Below are positions 26,241 through 33,577 of a DNA stretch of 33,645 nt, one piece after another. A model generated the notes under the pieces. That model did no database searches, was not told the DNA's origin, and saw nothing but the letters and a program-made list of their open reading frames with translations. Numbering within the stretch: the first letter of the stretch is position 1; every line of letters starts with the position of its first letter. The position numbers were made by a program, and so were the translations under genes. This DNA is from Prevotella sp. UBA7764 (GTDB taxonomy: Bacteria; Bacteroidota; Bacteroidia; Bacteroidales; Bacteroidaceae). Location of the stretch: positions 99,911 through 133,555 of the forward strand of contig DLDU01000068.1 of the NCBI GenBank assembly GCA_002481295.1, written 5' to 3'.

Positions 26241-27290
26241 TTATTCTTTGTGATCCTTGATGGCTTTCATCACCAGACCTGTAATTTCTTCGGAGAGTTC
26301 CGGGTTGTCGTTGATCAACTTGATGGTGGCGTCGCGGCCTTGGGCCAGTCGGCTGCCGTTGTAGCTGAACCAGCTTCCGCTCTTCTGGACGATGTTGTAC
26401 TCCACACCGAGGTCCACAAGCTCGCCGGCTTTGTTGATGCCTTGGCCGAAGAGAATGTCGAACTCAGCCTTGCGGAAAGGAGGTGCTACCTTGTTCTTCA
26501 CCACCTTCACGCGTACGTGGTTGCCGTATACCTCATCGCCGTCCTTGAGCTGGCTGGTACGACGAATGTCGAGACGAACGGAAGCGTAGAACTTCAGTGC
26601 GTTACCACCCGTGGTAGTCTCTGGGTTGCCAAACATCACACCGATCTTCTCACGCAACTGGTTGATGAAGATGCAGCAGGTGTTGGTCTTGGAGATTGTG
26701 CCGGTGAGCTTGCGCAGTGCCTGACTCATCAGTCGGGCCTGCAAGCCGACGGCAGAGTCGCCCATGGTGCCCTCGATCTCTTTCTTCGGGGTCAGTGCGG
26801 CGACAGAGTCCACCACGAGGATGTCCACGGCCGATGAGCTGATGAGCTGGTCGGCAATCTGCAATGCCTGCTCACCATTGTCGGGCTGGGAAATCCAGAG
26901 GTTGTCAACGTCCACACCGAGTTTCTCGGCATAGAAGCGGTCGAAGGCGTGCTCAGCGTCGATGAAGGCTGCGATGCCGCCCTGCTTCTGTGCCTCGGCG
27001 ATGGCGTGGATGGCCAGCGTCGTCTTACCGGAAGACTCGGGACCGTAGATCTCGATGATACGGCCACGGGGGTAGCCGCCTACGCCGAGGGCGCAGTCCA
27101 GGCCAATGGAACCCGTGGGGATGACCTCCACGTTTTCCACCTTCTCGTCGCCCATGCGCATGATCGAGCCCTTGCCAAAGTCCTTCTCGATCTTTGCCAT
27201 GGCCTCCTGGAGCGATTTCAGTTTGCCTTCACGCTCTTTCTTATCTTGTGCTGCCTTTTCTGCAGCCAATTCTTCTTCTGTCTTTGCCAT
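26241..27290 (-). CDS. recA: RecA recombinase
   Basis: 349 aa. ATP-dependent DNA strand-exchange protein for homologous recombination and the SOS response. Walker A is GPESSGKT (83-90); [17 protein letters not shown] carries Walker [28 protein letters not shown] contains the loop L2/DNA-binding region; [14 protein letters not shown] is conserved. The N-terminus has about 20 extra charged residues ([20 protein letters not shown]) compared with E. coli RecA. The ATG at 27290 is 73 bp after the stop of the carboxynorspermidine dehydrogenase gene. I see no -7 box in that gap, so recA may be read from the upstream operon, but a palindrome lies just before it. Confidence 0.98.
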   Translation of the reverse strand: MAKTEEELAAEKAAQDKKEREGKLKSLQEAMAKIEKDFGKGSIMRMGDEKVENVEVIPTGSIGLDCALGVGGYPRGRIIEIYGPESSGKTTLAIHAIAEAQKQGGIAAFIDAEHAFDRFYAEKLGVDVDNLWISQPDNGEQALQIADQLISSSAVDILVVDSVAALTPKKEIEGTMGDSAVGLQARLMSQALRKLTGTISKTNTCCIFINQLREKIGVMFGNPETTTGGNALKFYASVRLDIRRTSQLKDGDEVYGNHVRVKVVKNKVAPPFRKAEFDILFGQGINKAGELVDLGVEYNIVQKSGSWFSYNGSRLAQGRDATIKLINDNPELSEEITGLVMKAIKDHKE

Positions 27291-27319
27291 TTCTGTTGTT
27301 GTTTTAGGGTTTATGGAGA

Positions 27320-27341
27320 GGATGAGTATCGATGCTCATCC
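27320..27341. promoter_or_regulatory. 22-nt near-perfect palindrome upstream of recA
   Basis: GGATGAG, then TATCGATG, then CTCATCC: the two arms match over the whole length except for one T.G pair, centred on ATCGAT and ending 30 bp upstream of the recA ATG. There is no T-run on either side, so it is more like an operator or an RNA hairpin in the leader than a terminator. Confidence 0.5.
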
Positions 27342-27363
27342 GCATGATGCCAGGGTGGAAAGC

Positions 27364-28602
27364 TTACAGTTCCAAGTCACCGTCGTGAATCTCGTGCCAG
27401 GGCAGTCCCTGCTCACCGAGTACCTTCAAGAACGGATCCGGGTCGAACTCCTCAACGTTGTACACGCCCGGTTTGCGCCAGATGCCTTTGAGGAACATCA
27501 TGGCACCGGTCATGGCCGGAACACCGGTGGTGTAGCTCACGCCCTGCATGCCTGTCTCCTTGTAAGCGTCCTGATGCTTGCAGTTGTTATATATATAATA
27601 GGTGTGCTCCTTGCCGTCTTTGATGCCACGGATGCGGCAGCCGATGGACGTCTCGCCGTCGTAGTTCTCGCCAAGATCCTGCGGGTTGGGCAGTACGGCC
27701 TTGAGGAACTGCAGCGGTACGATGTTTACCTTCACCATCTTGCCTGAGCCGTCGGCGAGCGGAGCCTCGTAGGTCACCTCGTCGATGCGCGACATGCCGA
27801 GGTTCTGAATGCAGTCGAGATAGGTCAGATACTGCTGTCCGAAGGTCATCCAGAAGCGGGCACGGCGGATTGTCGGGAAGTTGATCACCAGACTCTCCAG
27901 CTCCTCGTGGTGCATGAGGTAGCTTTCGCGCGGCCCGATGTTGGGGTAGGTGAGTGCCTTGTGCACGGCGAGCGGGTCAGTCTCGATCCATTTGCCGTTC
28001 TCGTAATAGAGACCTTTCTGTGTGATCTCACGGATGTTGATCTCTGGGTTGAAGTTGGTGGCGAAGGCCTTGTGGTGGTTGCCGGCGTTACAGTCCACAA
28101 TGTCGAGGTCGATGATCTCGTCGAAGACATGCTTGGCAGCGTAGGCGGTGAACACCTGGCTCACGCCCGGATCGAAGCCGCAGCCGAGGATGGCGGTGAG
28201 TCCGGCCTTCTTGAAGCGGTCGCGGTAAGCCCATTGCCAGCTGTACTCAAAGTGAGCCTCGTCCTTGGGCTCGTAGTTGGCGGTGTCGAGATAGTTGACG
28301 CCGCATGCCAGACAGGCGTCCATGATGGTCAGGTCCTGGTAGGGTAGGGCAAGGTTGATGACCAGCTCGGGCTTATAGCTGCCGATGAGCTGCTTGAGCT
28401 GCTCCACATCGTCGGCATCGACCTCAGCGGTCTGGATGTCCATCTTATATCCTTTGTCGTGGATGGCCTTGACGAGTTTGTCGCACTTATCCTTGTGGTG
28501 GCTGGCGATCATCAACTCAGAGAAGACGTCCTGGTTCTGTACCATCTTGAAGGCGCAGACCGTAGCTACGCCTCCGGCTCCAATCATTAATACTCTACTC
28601 AT
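27364..28602 (-). CDS. Carboxynorspermidine/carboxyspermidine dehydrogenase (saccharopine dehydrogenase fold)
   Basis: 412 aa. The N-terminus MSRVLMIGAGGVATVCAFKM has the NADP-binding GAGGVA (8-13). Then come INLALPYQDLTIMDACLACG, VNYLDTANYEP, AILGCGFDPGVSQVFTAYA and CNAGNHHKAFATNFNPEINI, matching the saccharopine-dehydrogenase-like enzymes that in Bacteroidetes reduce the imine of aspartate semialdehyde with a diamine to carboxy(nor)spermidine. This is the alternative spermidine route; the partner decarboxylase is not in the window. Automated annotation often labels it saccharopine dehydrogenase, but lysine synthesis by that route is not expected here, where ddh is present. It is probably in an operon with the gene at 28669 (66 bp upstream) and recA (73 bp downstream). 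Confidence 0.88.
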   Translation of the reverse strand: MSRVLMIGAGGVATVCAFKMVQNQDVFSELMIASHHKDKCDKLVKAIHDKGYKMDIQTAEVDADDVEQLKQLIGSYKPELVINLALPYQDLTIMDACLACGVNYLDTANYEPKDEAHFEYSWQWAYRDRFKKAGLTAILGCGFDPGVSQVFTAYAAKHVFDEIIDLDIVDCNAGNHHKAFATNFNPEINIREITQKGLYYENGKWIETDPLAVHKALTYPNIGPRESYLMHHEELESLVINFPTIRRARFWMTFGQQYLTYLDCIQNLGMSRIDEVTYEAPLADGSGKMVKVNIVPLQFLKAVLPNPQDLGENYDGETSIGCRIRGIKDGKEHTYYIYNNCKHQDAYKETGMQGVSYTTGVPAMTGAMMFLKGIWRKPGVYNVEEFDPDPFLKVLGEQGLPWHEIHDGDLEL

Positions 28603-28668
28603 ACTGTAATATATCTTTTTATTGTTTTTGTTTTGTAGTGAGCTCTTGGGTTCCGCTTCTTTGTCGGC

Positions 28669-29286
28669 TTAGTCCTCTGTCTTGAGTTCGTCGGCCTTGA
28701 TGCCGAGGGCGTTCATCAGTGAGTAGCCGAGAATCTCCTGCCGGAAGTTGCCACCGGGCATGGGCTGCATGGCGAAGACGGTGACGCGCTTGTCGTCAGG
28801 AGCTTCGCGCAGAGCATGGCTCACGATGTCGTAGGACTCGCCTTCCTCGCCGTTGGGGATGATCATCAGCCTTCGCACCTCGTCGTGCTCAAGGATGGTG
28901 CGGATGGCATCCTGCAGGTAGTCGTCTTTGTCGACCATGCTGCCCGTGGGATAAGCGTTGACGAGGAACTCGCCGAGCTTGTCGTCGCGGAAAGCCTGGG
29001 CGTTGAGCTCTGTGTCGTAGACCGATGGCGAGAAATTGTCGAGTTGTTTCTTGCTTTTGTCGTGAATCAGAACCAGTTGGGTCTCGTGTGGCTTGCTGTC
29101 TTCGCGCAGTCCGCCGTCCAGGGCAATGTCCACGGTCCAGCGGCTGAGATCAGCCTTGGGGATGCGTCGGCCGATCATCCGCTCGAACTGTACGCTCAGG
29201 CGGAAGGCGACGAGGTCGATATAGTCGGCATCGGCAAGAATGATGTTTTCGCTAAGTTTTACGTTTTGGGTATTTGGCATGTTCAT
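28669..29286 (-). CDS. Conserved protein of unknown function
   Basis: 205 aa from the ATG at 29286, soluble, acidic and without a signal peptide. Features seen: MNMPNTQNVKLSENIILADADY at the start, WTVDIALDGGLRED, ETQLVLIHDKSKKQL, an Asp/Glu-rich middle (MVDKDDYLQDAIRTILEHDE) and PGGNFRQEILGYSLMNALGI near the end. I recognise it only as a conserved Bacteroidales hypothetical and assign no function. The start is set by the promoter: a -7 box lies 5-12 nt upstream, and the longer frame (TTG at 29304) would run through it. The mRNA is therefore nearly leaderless, or starts at the second ATG (29280). First gene of a likely operon with the carboxynorspermidine dehydrogenase gene and recA. Confidence 0.8.
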   Translation of the reverse strand: MNMPNTQNVKLSENIILADADYIDLVAFRLSVQFERMIGRRIPKADLSRWTVDIALDGGLREDSKPHETQLVLIHDKSKKQLDNFSPSVYDTELNAQAFRDDKLGEFLVNAYPTGSMVDKDDYLQDAIRTILEHDEVRRLMIIPNGEEGESYDIVSHALREAPDDKRVTVFAMQPMPGGNFRQEILGYSLMNALGIKADELKTED

Positions 29287-29290
29287 ATTG

Positions 29291-29321
29291 CAAAGGTACA
29301 GCAAACGTCGGGAATATCAAA
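29291..29321 (-). promoter_or_regulatory. Promoter of the 29286 gene (possible operon promoter through recA)
   Basis: On the minus strand TTTG (29321-29318), exactly 19 nt, TACCTTTG (29298-29291) followed by C: full match to the Bacteroidetes consensus. The box ends 4 nt before the ATG at 29286. Confidence 0.8.
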
Positions 29322-29345
29322 GGAAAATAGTGTTTATTTTTTGTT

Positions 29346-30386
29346 TCAATGATCCTTCTGCTTGTTGTCTGGCAGACTGTTGCCCAACGTATTGCAGCTT
29401 TGTATAAAAGTGTAGAGATCTCTTTCGATCTGATGGTATTGTGGGGAGCGCAGGAAACCGGCGTTTTTCTTGAGCATGGAGGTGATGTCGGCCAGGCTGT
29501 TGGTGTAACACGAGAGCTCGTTGCGGCGTTGGGTGCCGTGCACGCTTTCTCGGGCGATCTCGCTCTGCCGTTGTCTGACGAGCTTGTCGCAGACTTTGCT
29601 GAGCATCGGCACGACGACCTTGTCGAAGAGATGATGGCCCTGGATATACATGTAGGTGTTGTCGGGCGTGACGCCTAACTCTGTCAGACTGACCTCTACT
29701 TGCTGATAGCTCCTTTGCTCATCGGGATGGATGCACCACAGCTGTGCTACTTTCTTTTCGGCTTTTTGCTTGACCCGGCTGATGGGTTCCCAAGGATTGG
29801 AAAGGGAAAAGCCGCCCGGCTCGATGATACGCAGAAAGTCGGTGAGCGTGAACTCACTGTAGTGGGGTGTGCGGTAGTACCAGATGTTCCAGACGAAGAG
29901 CGGATAGATGGCGCGGGAATATTGCCGCAGATACTCCTCCATGTCGAAGATGCTGTGATCGTTGAGCGTCACGGCAACACAGACCTCGTGGAGCGAGGGA
30001 GCGTAGCACTGCATGTTCTCGATGGCGTAGGCGTAGGTGTGGAAGACGTAAGGATTGGAGATGACGGCGCGCGACGTCTCGGTCTTGCCCTGGATGAGGT
30101 AGTCGTAGTCTGCGTCGACACAGGCGATCATGCTCTGTCCGGTCTTGCCGGAGAGCAGGCGCATGAGCACTGCTTTCTTGCCCCGCTCGAGATGTTGCAT
30201 CCTCGATGGCAGCATGATCTCGAAGTAGAGCGTGTCGCTCTCAAACTGACTGAGGATCTGCCGCCAGAAGAAGACGTCGTCGTAGCTCTCGACATAGGCG
30301 ACGACTTTCTTGCGCGCGCGTTTCGACTGCAGTCGGTTGGCTGCCTCGAAATAGCTGGAGGTGAGATTATCTCTTAAACGTTTCAC
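29346..30386 (-). CDS. DUF4435-like (TOPRIM-type) protein, possible effector of an AAA/DUF4435 module
   Basis: 346 aa, beginning at GTG (30386). The N-terminal third resembles DUF4435: VVAYVESYDDVFFWRQIL (acidic residue E33, then DD) and later SMIACVDADYDYLIQG (D91, D93), the Glu plus DxD pattern of TOPRIM folds. Next are NPYVFHTYAYAIENMQCYAPS and a C-terminal half rich in charged helices (KVCDKLVRQRQSEIARE). DUF4435 with an AAA ATPase is the composition of PARIS (AriB/AriA), where AriB is a TOPRIM nuclease acting on tRNA. Here the ATPase is the gene just upstream on the same strand, 160 bp away. The length is close to AriB, but direct homology to it has not been tested. A conserved Bacteroidales pair with another role is possible. 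Confidence 0.75.
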   Translation of the reverse strand: MKRLRDNLTSSYFEAANRLQSKRARKKVVAYVESYDDVFFWRQILSQFESDTLYFEIMLPSRMQHLERGKKAVLMRLLSGKTGQSMIACVDADYDYLIQGKTETSRAVISNPYVFHTYAYAIENMQCYAPSLHEVCVAVTLNDHSIFDMEEYLRQYSRAIYPLFVWNIWYYRTPHYSEFTLTDFLRIIEPGGFSLSNPWEPISRVKQKAEKKVAQLWCIHPDEQRSYQQVEVSLTELGVTPDNTYMYIQGHHLFDKVVVPMLSKVCDKLVRQRQSEIARESVHGTQRRNELSCYTNSLADITSMLKKNAGFLRSPQYHQIERDLYTFIQSCNTLGNSLPDNKQKDH

Positions 30387-30390
30387 TTAT

Positions 30391-30554
30391 AAGTTGAGAA
30401 TTGAGAGTTGAAAGCTGAGAGTTGAGAGTTGAAAGTTGAGAGTATAGAGAGTTGCAAGTTGAGTGTGAGAATTGGAAGGATAGGGTAAGAGTCCGCTATG
30501 CGTATCTTTTATTTTGTAGCCCTCTGTCCTACGGTTGTATCAACTCTCAACTTA
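30391..30554. repeat. GAGAGTTGA-type repeats between the ATPase and DUF4435 genes, with inverted copy
   Basis: From about 30391 to 30470 the spacer is a run of GTTGAGA, GTTGAAAG and related units. At 30541-30554 the complement (CAACTCTCAACTT) appears and overlaps the stop of the ATPase gene, so the transcript could fold back between the two genes. Confidence 0.7.
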
Positions 30555-31365
30555 CCGTGATGTCGCTGACCTCGGTGACTTTGTCCATCCATCCGTTCAT
30601 GATCACGGCGGGGGAGTGGGTGGTGAGGATGATCTGCACGTTGTGGTTGAGGCGGAGGATGAGGTCGATGAGTTGCTTCTGCCATTCCACGTGCAGGCTC
30701 ACCTCGGGCTCGTCCATGAAGAGCACATAGTTTTTCTGGTCTTCGACGAGTACGGTGAGCAGGATGACGAGGATCTGCTTCTCGCCGCTGGAGAGCTGGT
30801 AGGGCAGGAGCGTCTCGCCGATCTGTGTGAACTTGATCTCGTTTTCCGTGCGGATAATCTTCTTGCCGGTCTCGGCGAAGAGGCTGTCCATGATGTCCTG
30901 GAAGTCCTTCTTCGGTTGTGATAGTGCCTGTGCCTTCTCGGCGGCATCGGGTTCGCCGCTTTGCAGGGTGGCGATGATGCGGTTGCCGATGTTGACCTGG
31001 TAGTCGAGATACTTTCTTTGCAACAGGAAGATCTGCCAGTCCATCTCAGTGGCCAGCGTGAGTCCCATCTTCGTCACCGCGTCTGAGTTGATGATTGGAC
31101 GGTCGAAGCTGCGGATGATGTCGAAGCGGATAAGGCGCGCGTCCTCCGGCTCCACCTTCAGATGTACGCCTTTGAGCAGATGACTGGGGAAGTCGCCACC
31201 GGCCGAGAGACCCTTGACCACCTTGTTGAGGATGGTCGACTTGCCCACGCCGTTGACGCCGCTGAGGATGTTGACCTGCCGGTCGAGGTCCCAGATGATA
31301 TGCTTGCGCCCGCTCCAGAGGGCGTCGATCTCTATCTGCTTGATATAGTCTGCGTATTTCTGCAT
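30547..31365 (-). CDS. Compact ABC-type AAA ATPase, partner of the DUF4435 protein
   Basis: 272 aa. Walker A GVNGVGKST (36-44), an ABC-like signature LSSGEKQIL (191-199), Walker B YVLFMDEPEVSL (213-224) and the H-loop ILTTHSPAVI (246-255) are all present, as in the OLD/AAA_15/AAA_21 group. The N-terminus is MQKYADYIKQIEIDALW. Between Walker A and the signature are only about 150 residues, so there is no long coiled-coil arm. An upstream extension to 31953 is open but runs across the divergent transporter gene and is rejected. The pairing with DUF4435 suggests a nucleotide-driven sensor controlling that protein, by analogy with AriA; this is inference. It is shorter than I recall for AriA proteins. 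Confidence 0.85.
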   Translation of the reverse strand: MQKYADYIKQIEIDALWSGRKHIIWDLDRQVNILSGVNGVGKSTILNKVVKGLSAGGDFPSHLLKGVHLKVEPEDARLIRFDIIRSFDRPIINSDAVTKMGLTLATEMDWQIFLLQRKYLDYQVNIGNRIIATLQSGEPDAAEKAQALSQPKKDFQDIMDSLFAETGKKIIRTENEIKFTQIGETLLPYQLSSGEKQILVILLTVLVEDQKNYVLFMDEPEVSLHVEWQKQLIDLILRLNHNVQIILTTHSPAVIMNGWMDKVTEVSDITVS

Positions 31366-31388
31366 ATTGTTTCGGTTTTTTCTTTTGG

Positions 31389-31396
31389 CAAATATA
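31389..31396 (-). promoter_or_regulatory. Candidate -7 box of the ATPase gene
   Basis: The minus strand reads TATATTTG followed by C, 23 nt upstream of the ATG at 31365. No -33 match at standard spacing. Confidence 0.45.
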
Positions 31397-31439
31397 AGCA
31401 AAATATCGGTAAGTTGTATCGCTGAAAGGCAATTATTAG

Positions 31440-31447
31440 TAACTTTG
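31440..31447 (+). promoter_or_regulatory. Candidate -7 box of the DMT transporter gene
   Basis: TAACTTTG followed by C, 39 nt upstream of the ATG at 31487. It is divergent from the ATPase promoter box 43 bp away. Confidence 0.5.
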
Positions 31448-31486
31448 CATATGAATTTGGCAATAATAAGAAAGGGAAAGTAAAAG

Positions 31487-32407
31487 ATGAAGGATAACCG
31501 TGTGCCCCTGCAGGCACATCTGAGTATGTTTGCTGCCGAGGCTATTTGGGGGCTGATGGCGCCGATCGGCAAGGCAGCGATGAACAGTGGTTTTGACGGC
31601 ATCTCTGTGGTGTCGTTTCGTGTGGCGGGGGCTGCTCTGCTCTTTTGGGTGGCCTCGCTGATAGGTCCGCGCGAGCATATTCCGGCGCGCGACATTGTGA
31701 AGTTGGCGGGCGCAGCATTGCTCGGTATCGTGTTTAACCAAGGACTGTACAACATAGGACTGAGTATCACCTCGCCCGTCAATGCCAGCATCGTCACCAC
31801 ATCGATGCCTATCTTTGCCATGGTGCTCTCCTTTTTTATTCTCAAGGAACCGATCACGTGGAAGAAGGCACTTGGCGTGGCTATCGGTTGTGGTGGCGCG
31901 CTCATCCTCATTCTCAGCAGTGCGCATGCGGGAAGCGCGAAGGTCGGCAACATCCGCGGGGACCTGATGTGCTTCGGTGCGCAGTTCTCTTTTGCCCTTT
32001 ACCTGGCTCTCTTCAATCCAATTATACGTAAATATAATGTGTTCACGGTCAACAAGTGGATGTTCACGTGGGCTTCGCTCTTCGTCCTGCCGTTCACTTC
32101 CTGGCATGTCAGCCAGTTGCCGTGGACGACGTTCACGGCGGCCACGTGGCTGGAGGTGGGCTATGTAGTCGTTTTCGGCACGTTTGTCAGCTATCTGCTC
32201 AGCGTGGTGGCTCAGCGCGTGTTGCGGCCTACGGTGGTGAGCGTATATAATTATGTGCAGCCCATCGTGTCGGTGATCGTCAGTGTGGCTGTGGGACTAA
32301 GTGTCTTCACGCTGCCTCAGGGCGTAGCCGTCATTCTGGTCTTCTCCGGTGTGTGGCTTGTCATCAAGTCAAAGTCGAAGAGAGACGAACAGAAGAATGT
32401 TGAATGA
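31487..32407 (+). CDS. EamA/DMT-family exporter
   Basis: 306 aa with about ten hydrophobic helices in two EamA halves. The first is FAAEAIWGLMAPIGKAAMN to VLSFFILKEPITWKKALG (ending with the family-typical EPITWKK); the second is GDLMCFGAQFSFALYLALF to a tail ending in WLVIKSKSK. Such inner-membrane transporters export metabolites or drugs; the substrate is unknown. The start at 31487 follows a purine-rich AAGGGAAAG stretch that may act as a weak ribosome-binding site. The last codons and stop lie inside a 20-bp direct repeat that continues into the spacer. The next gene, an MFS transporter, begins 53 bp later on the same strand. Confidence 0.9.
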   Translation: MKDNRVPLQAHLSMFAAEAIWGLMAPIGKAAMNSGFDGISVVSFRVAGAALLFWVASLIGPREHIPARDIVKLAGAALLGIVFNQGLYNIGLSITSPVNASIVTTSMPIFAMVLSFFILKEPITWKKALGVAIGCGGALILILSSAHAGSAKVGNIRGDLMCFGAQFSFALYLALFNPIIRKYNVFTVNKWMFTWASLFVLPFTSWHVSQLPWTTFTAATWLEVGYVVVFGTFVSYLLSVVAQRVLRPTVVSVYNYVQPIVSVIVSVAVGLSVFTLPQGVAVILVFSGVWLVIKSKSKRDEQKNVE

Positions 32408-32438
32408 AGTCAATGTTGAATGTTGAATGAAGTCAATG
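32396..32438 (+). repeat. 20-bp exact direct repeat overlapping the transporter stop
   Basis: Positions 32396-32415 and 32419-32438 are identical (AATGTTGAATGAAGTCAATG). The first copy supplies the last coding bases and the TGA of the DMT gene. Related in composition to the other GTTGA repeats of the window. Confidence 0.85.
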
Positions 32439-32460
32439 AGTGTGATAAATAGTTTGAAAG

Positions 32461-33576
32461 ATGAGTGAGAAGAAAAGGCGGATGTCGGCAGCGATGACGT
32501 TCATCGTGCTCTTCGGCGTGGTGAGCTTGTTCTCGGATATGACCCATGAGAGTGCGAACAGCATACGTGGAGCGTTCCTCTCGTTGGCCGGTGCGTCGGC
32601 GGCTGTCATTGGCTTTGTGTCGGGACTTGGTGAACTCGTGGGCTATGGCTTGCGCTATGTCTTCGGACGACTGACCGACCGGACACGTTGCTATTGGCCG
32701 ATGGTGCTCTTCGGCTATGCGCTCGATGTGGTGGCTGTGCCGGCATTGGCACTCGTTGGCCGTCATGGTTGGGTGCTGGCGTGCGCGTTGCTCATCGTTC
32801 AGCGGTTGGGTAAAGCTATCAAAAAACCGGCGAAAGACACGGTGATGTCTTTCGCAGCCTCGCAGGAAGGGGTGGGGAAGAGTTTCGCCATCCAAGAGTT
32901 ACTCGACCAAATCGGTGCCGTGCTCGGACCTCTGTTGCTCTATCTCATCATGCTCATTCAGCACCGCGACGACACGTTCAGCGACTACCGCACGTGCTTT
33001 GCCTTTCTCGCTATTCCTGGTGCCATCACCTTGTTATTATTATGGCTGACGTACAAGCGCTTCCCGCATCTCGAGAACTTTGAGCCGGAACCGAAGGAGT
33101 ATGTACCCTTTCGTGTCAGCAAGCGCTTCGTGGTGTATATCGTTGGCATCAGCCTCTTTGCCTTTGGCTGGCTCTTCGACCGTCGTGTCCGTTTGTCGCT
33201 GGTTGTCTCCACATTAGTGGCCGCTCCCTTTGCTGTATTCGCCTTCTTGGGCGGTGACGTGACGAGCCTGCTTGTCGGAGGGACGAACACCGGCATTGCT
33301 TCGACTTGCGCTATCATCGGCGTGGTGCTGTGGGGCATTGGCATGGGTGCGCAGGAGTCCATCCTCAAGGCTTCCGTGGCTACAATGGTGCCTAAGCGCA
33401 GCCGTGCCACGGGTTACGGCATCTTTGAGTGCTGTTTCGGTGCTGCCTGGTTCTTGGGCAGTTGGCTCCTCGGTGTACTATACGATCAGAGTCTCGTGGT
33501 CATGGTCGTTGTCAGCGTCGCCGCTCAGCTCCTTGCCGCAATCATGTTTTGGTGGAAGGTGCCAAAGGAGGAATAA
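32461..33576 (+). CDS. MFS transporter with apparent in-frame internal deletion
   Basis: 371 aa. The N-terminal half is a normal six-helix MFS unit (VVSLFSDMTHESANSIRGAF, then the motif-A loop FGRLTDRTRCYWP). In the C-terminal half, helix 7 (VVYIVGISLFAFG) runs straight into GWLFDRRVRLSLVV, the motif-A-like loop that normally lies between helices 8 and 9. Helix 8 and part of helix 7 thus seem to be missing, about 40 residues, with the frame preserved near 33151-33180. The rest is family-like (GVVLWGIGMGAQESILKASV, ATGYGIFECCFGAAWFLGSW). It may be non-functional or have altered topology. Substrate unknown. Confidence 0.85.
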   Translation: MSEKKRRMSAAMTFIVLFGVVSLFSDMTHESANSIRGAFLSLAGASAAVIGFVSGLGELVGYGLRYVFGRLTDRTRCYWPMVLFGYALDVVAVPALALVGRHGWVLACALLIVQRLGKAIKKPAKDTVMSFAASQEGVGKSFAIQELLDQIGAVLGPLLLYLIMLIQHRDDTFSDYRTCFAFLAIPGAITLLLLWLTYKRFPHLENFEPEPKEYVPFRVSKRFVVYIVGISLFAFGWLFDRRVRLSLVVSTLVAAPFAVFAFLGGDVTSLLVGGTNTGIASTCAIIGVVLWGIGMGAQESILKASVATMVPKRSRATGYGIFECCFGAAWFLGSWLLGVLYDQSLVVMVVVSVAAQLLAAIMFWWKVPKEE

Positions 33577-33577
33577 C

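Noticed and set aside
27364..28602. Saccharopine dehydrogenase for lysine metabolism
   Set aside because: The fold is shared, but the sequence matches the carboxy(nor)spermidine dehydrogenases of Bacteroidetes, and lysine is expected to come from the diaminopimelate route (ddh present).
31366..31953. N-terminal extension of the AAA ATPase to 31953
   Set aside because: It runs antisense through the DMT transporter gene and across both divergent promoter boxes.
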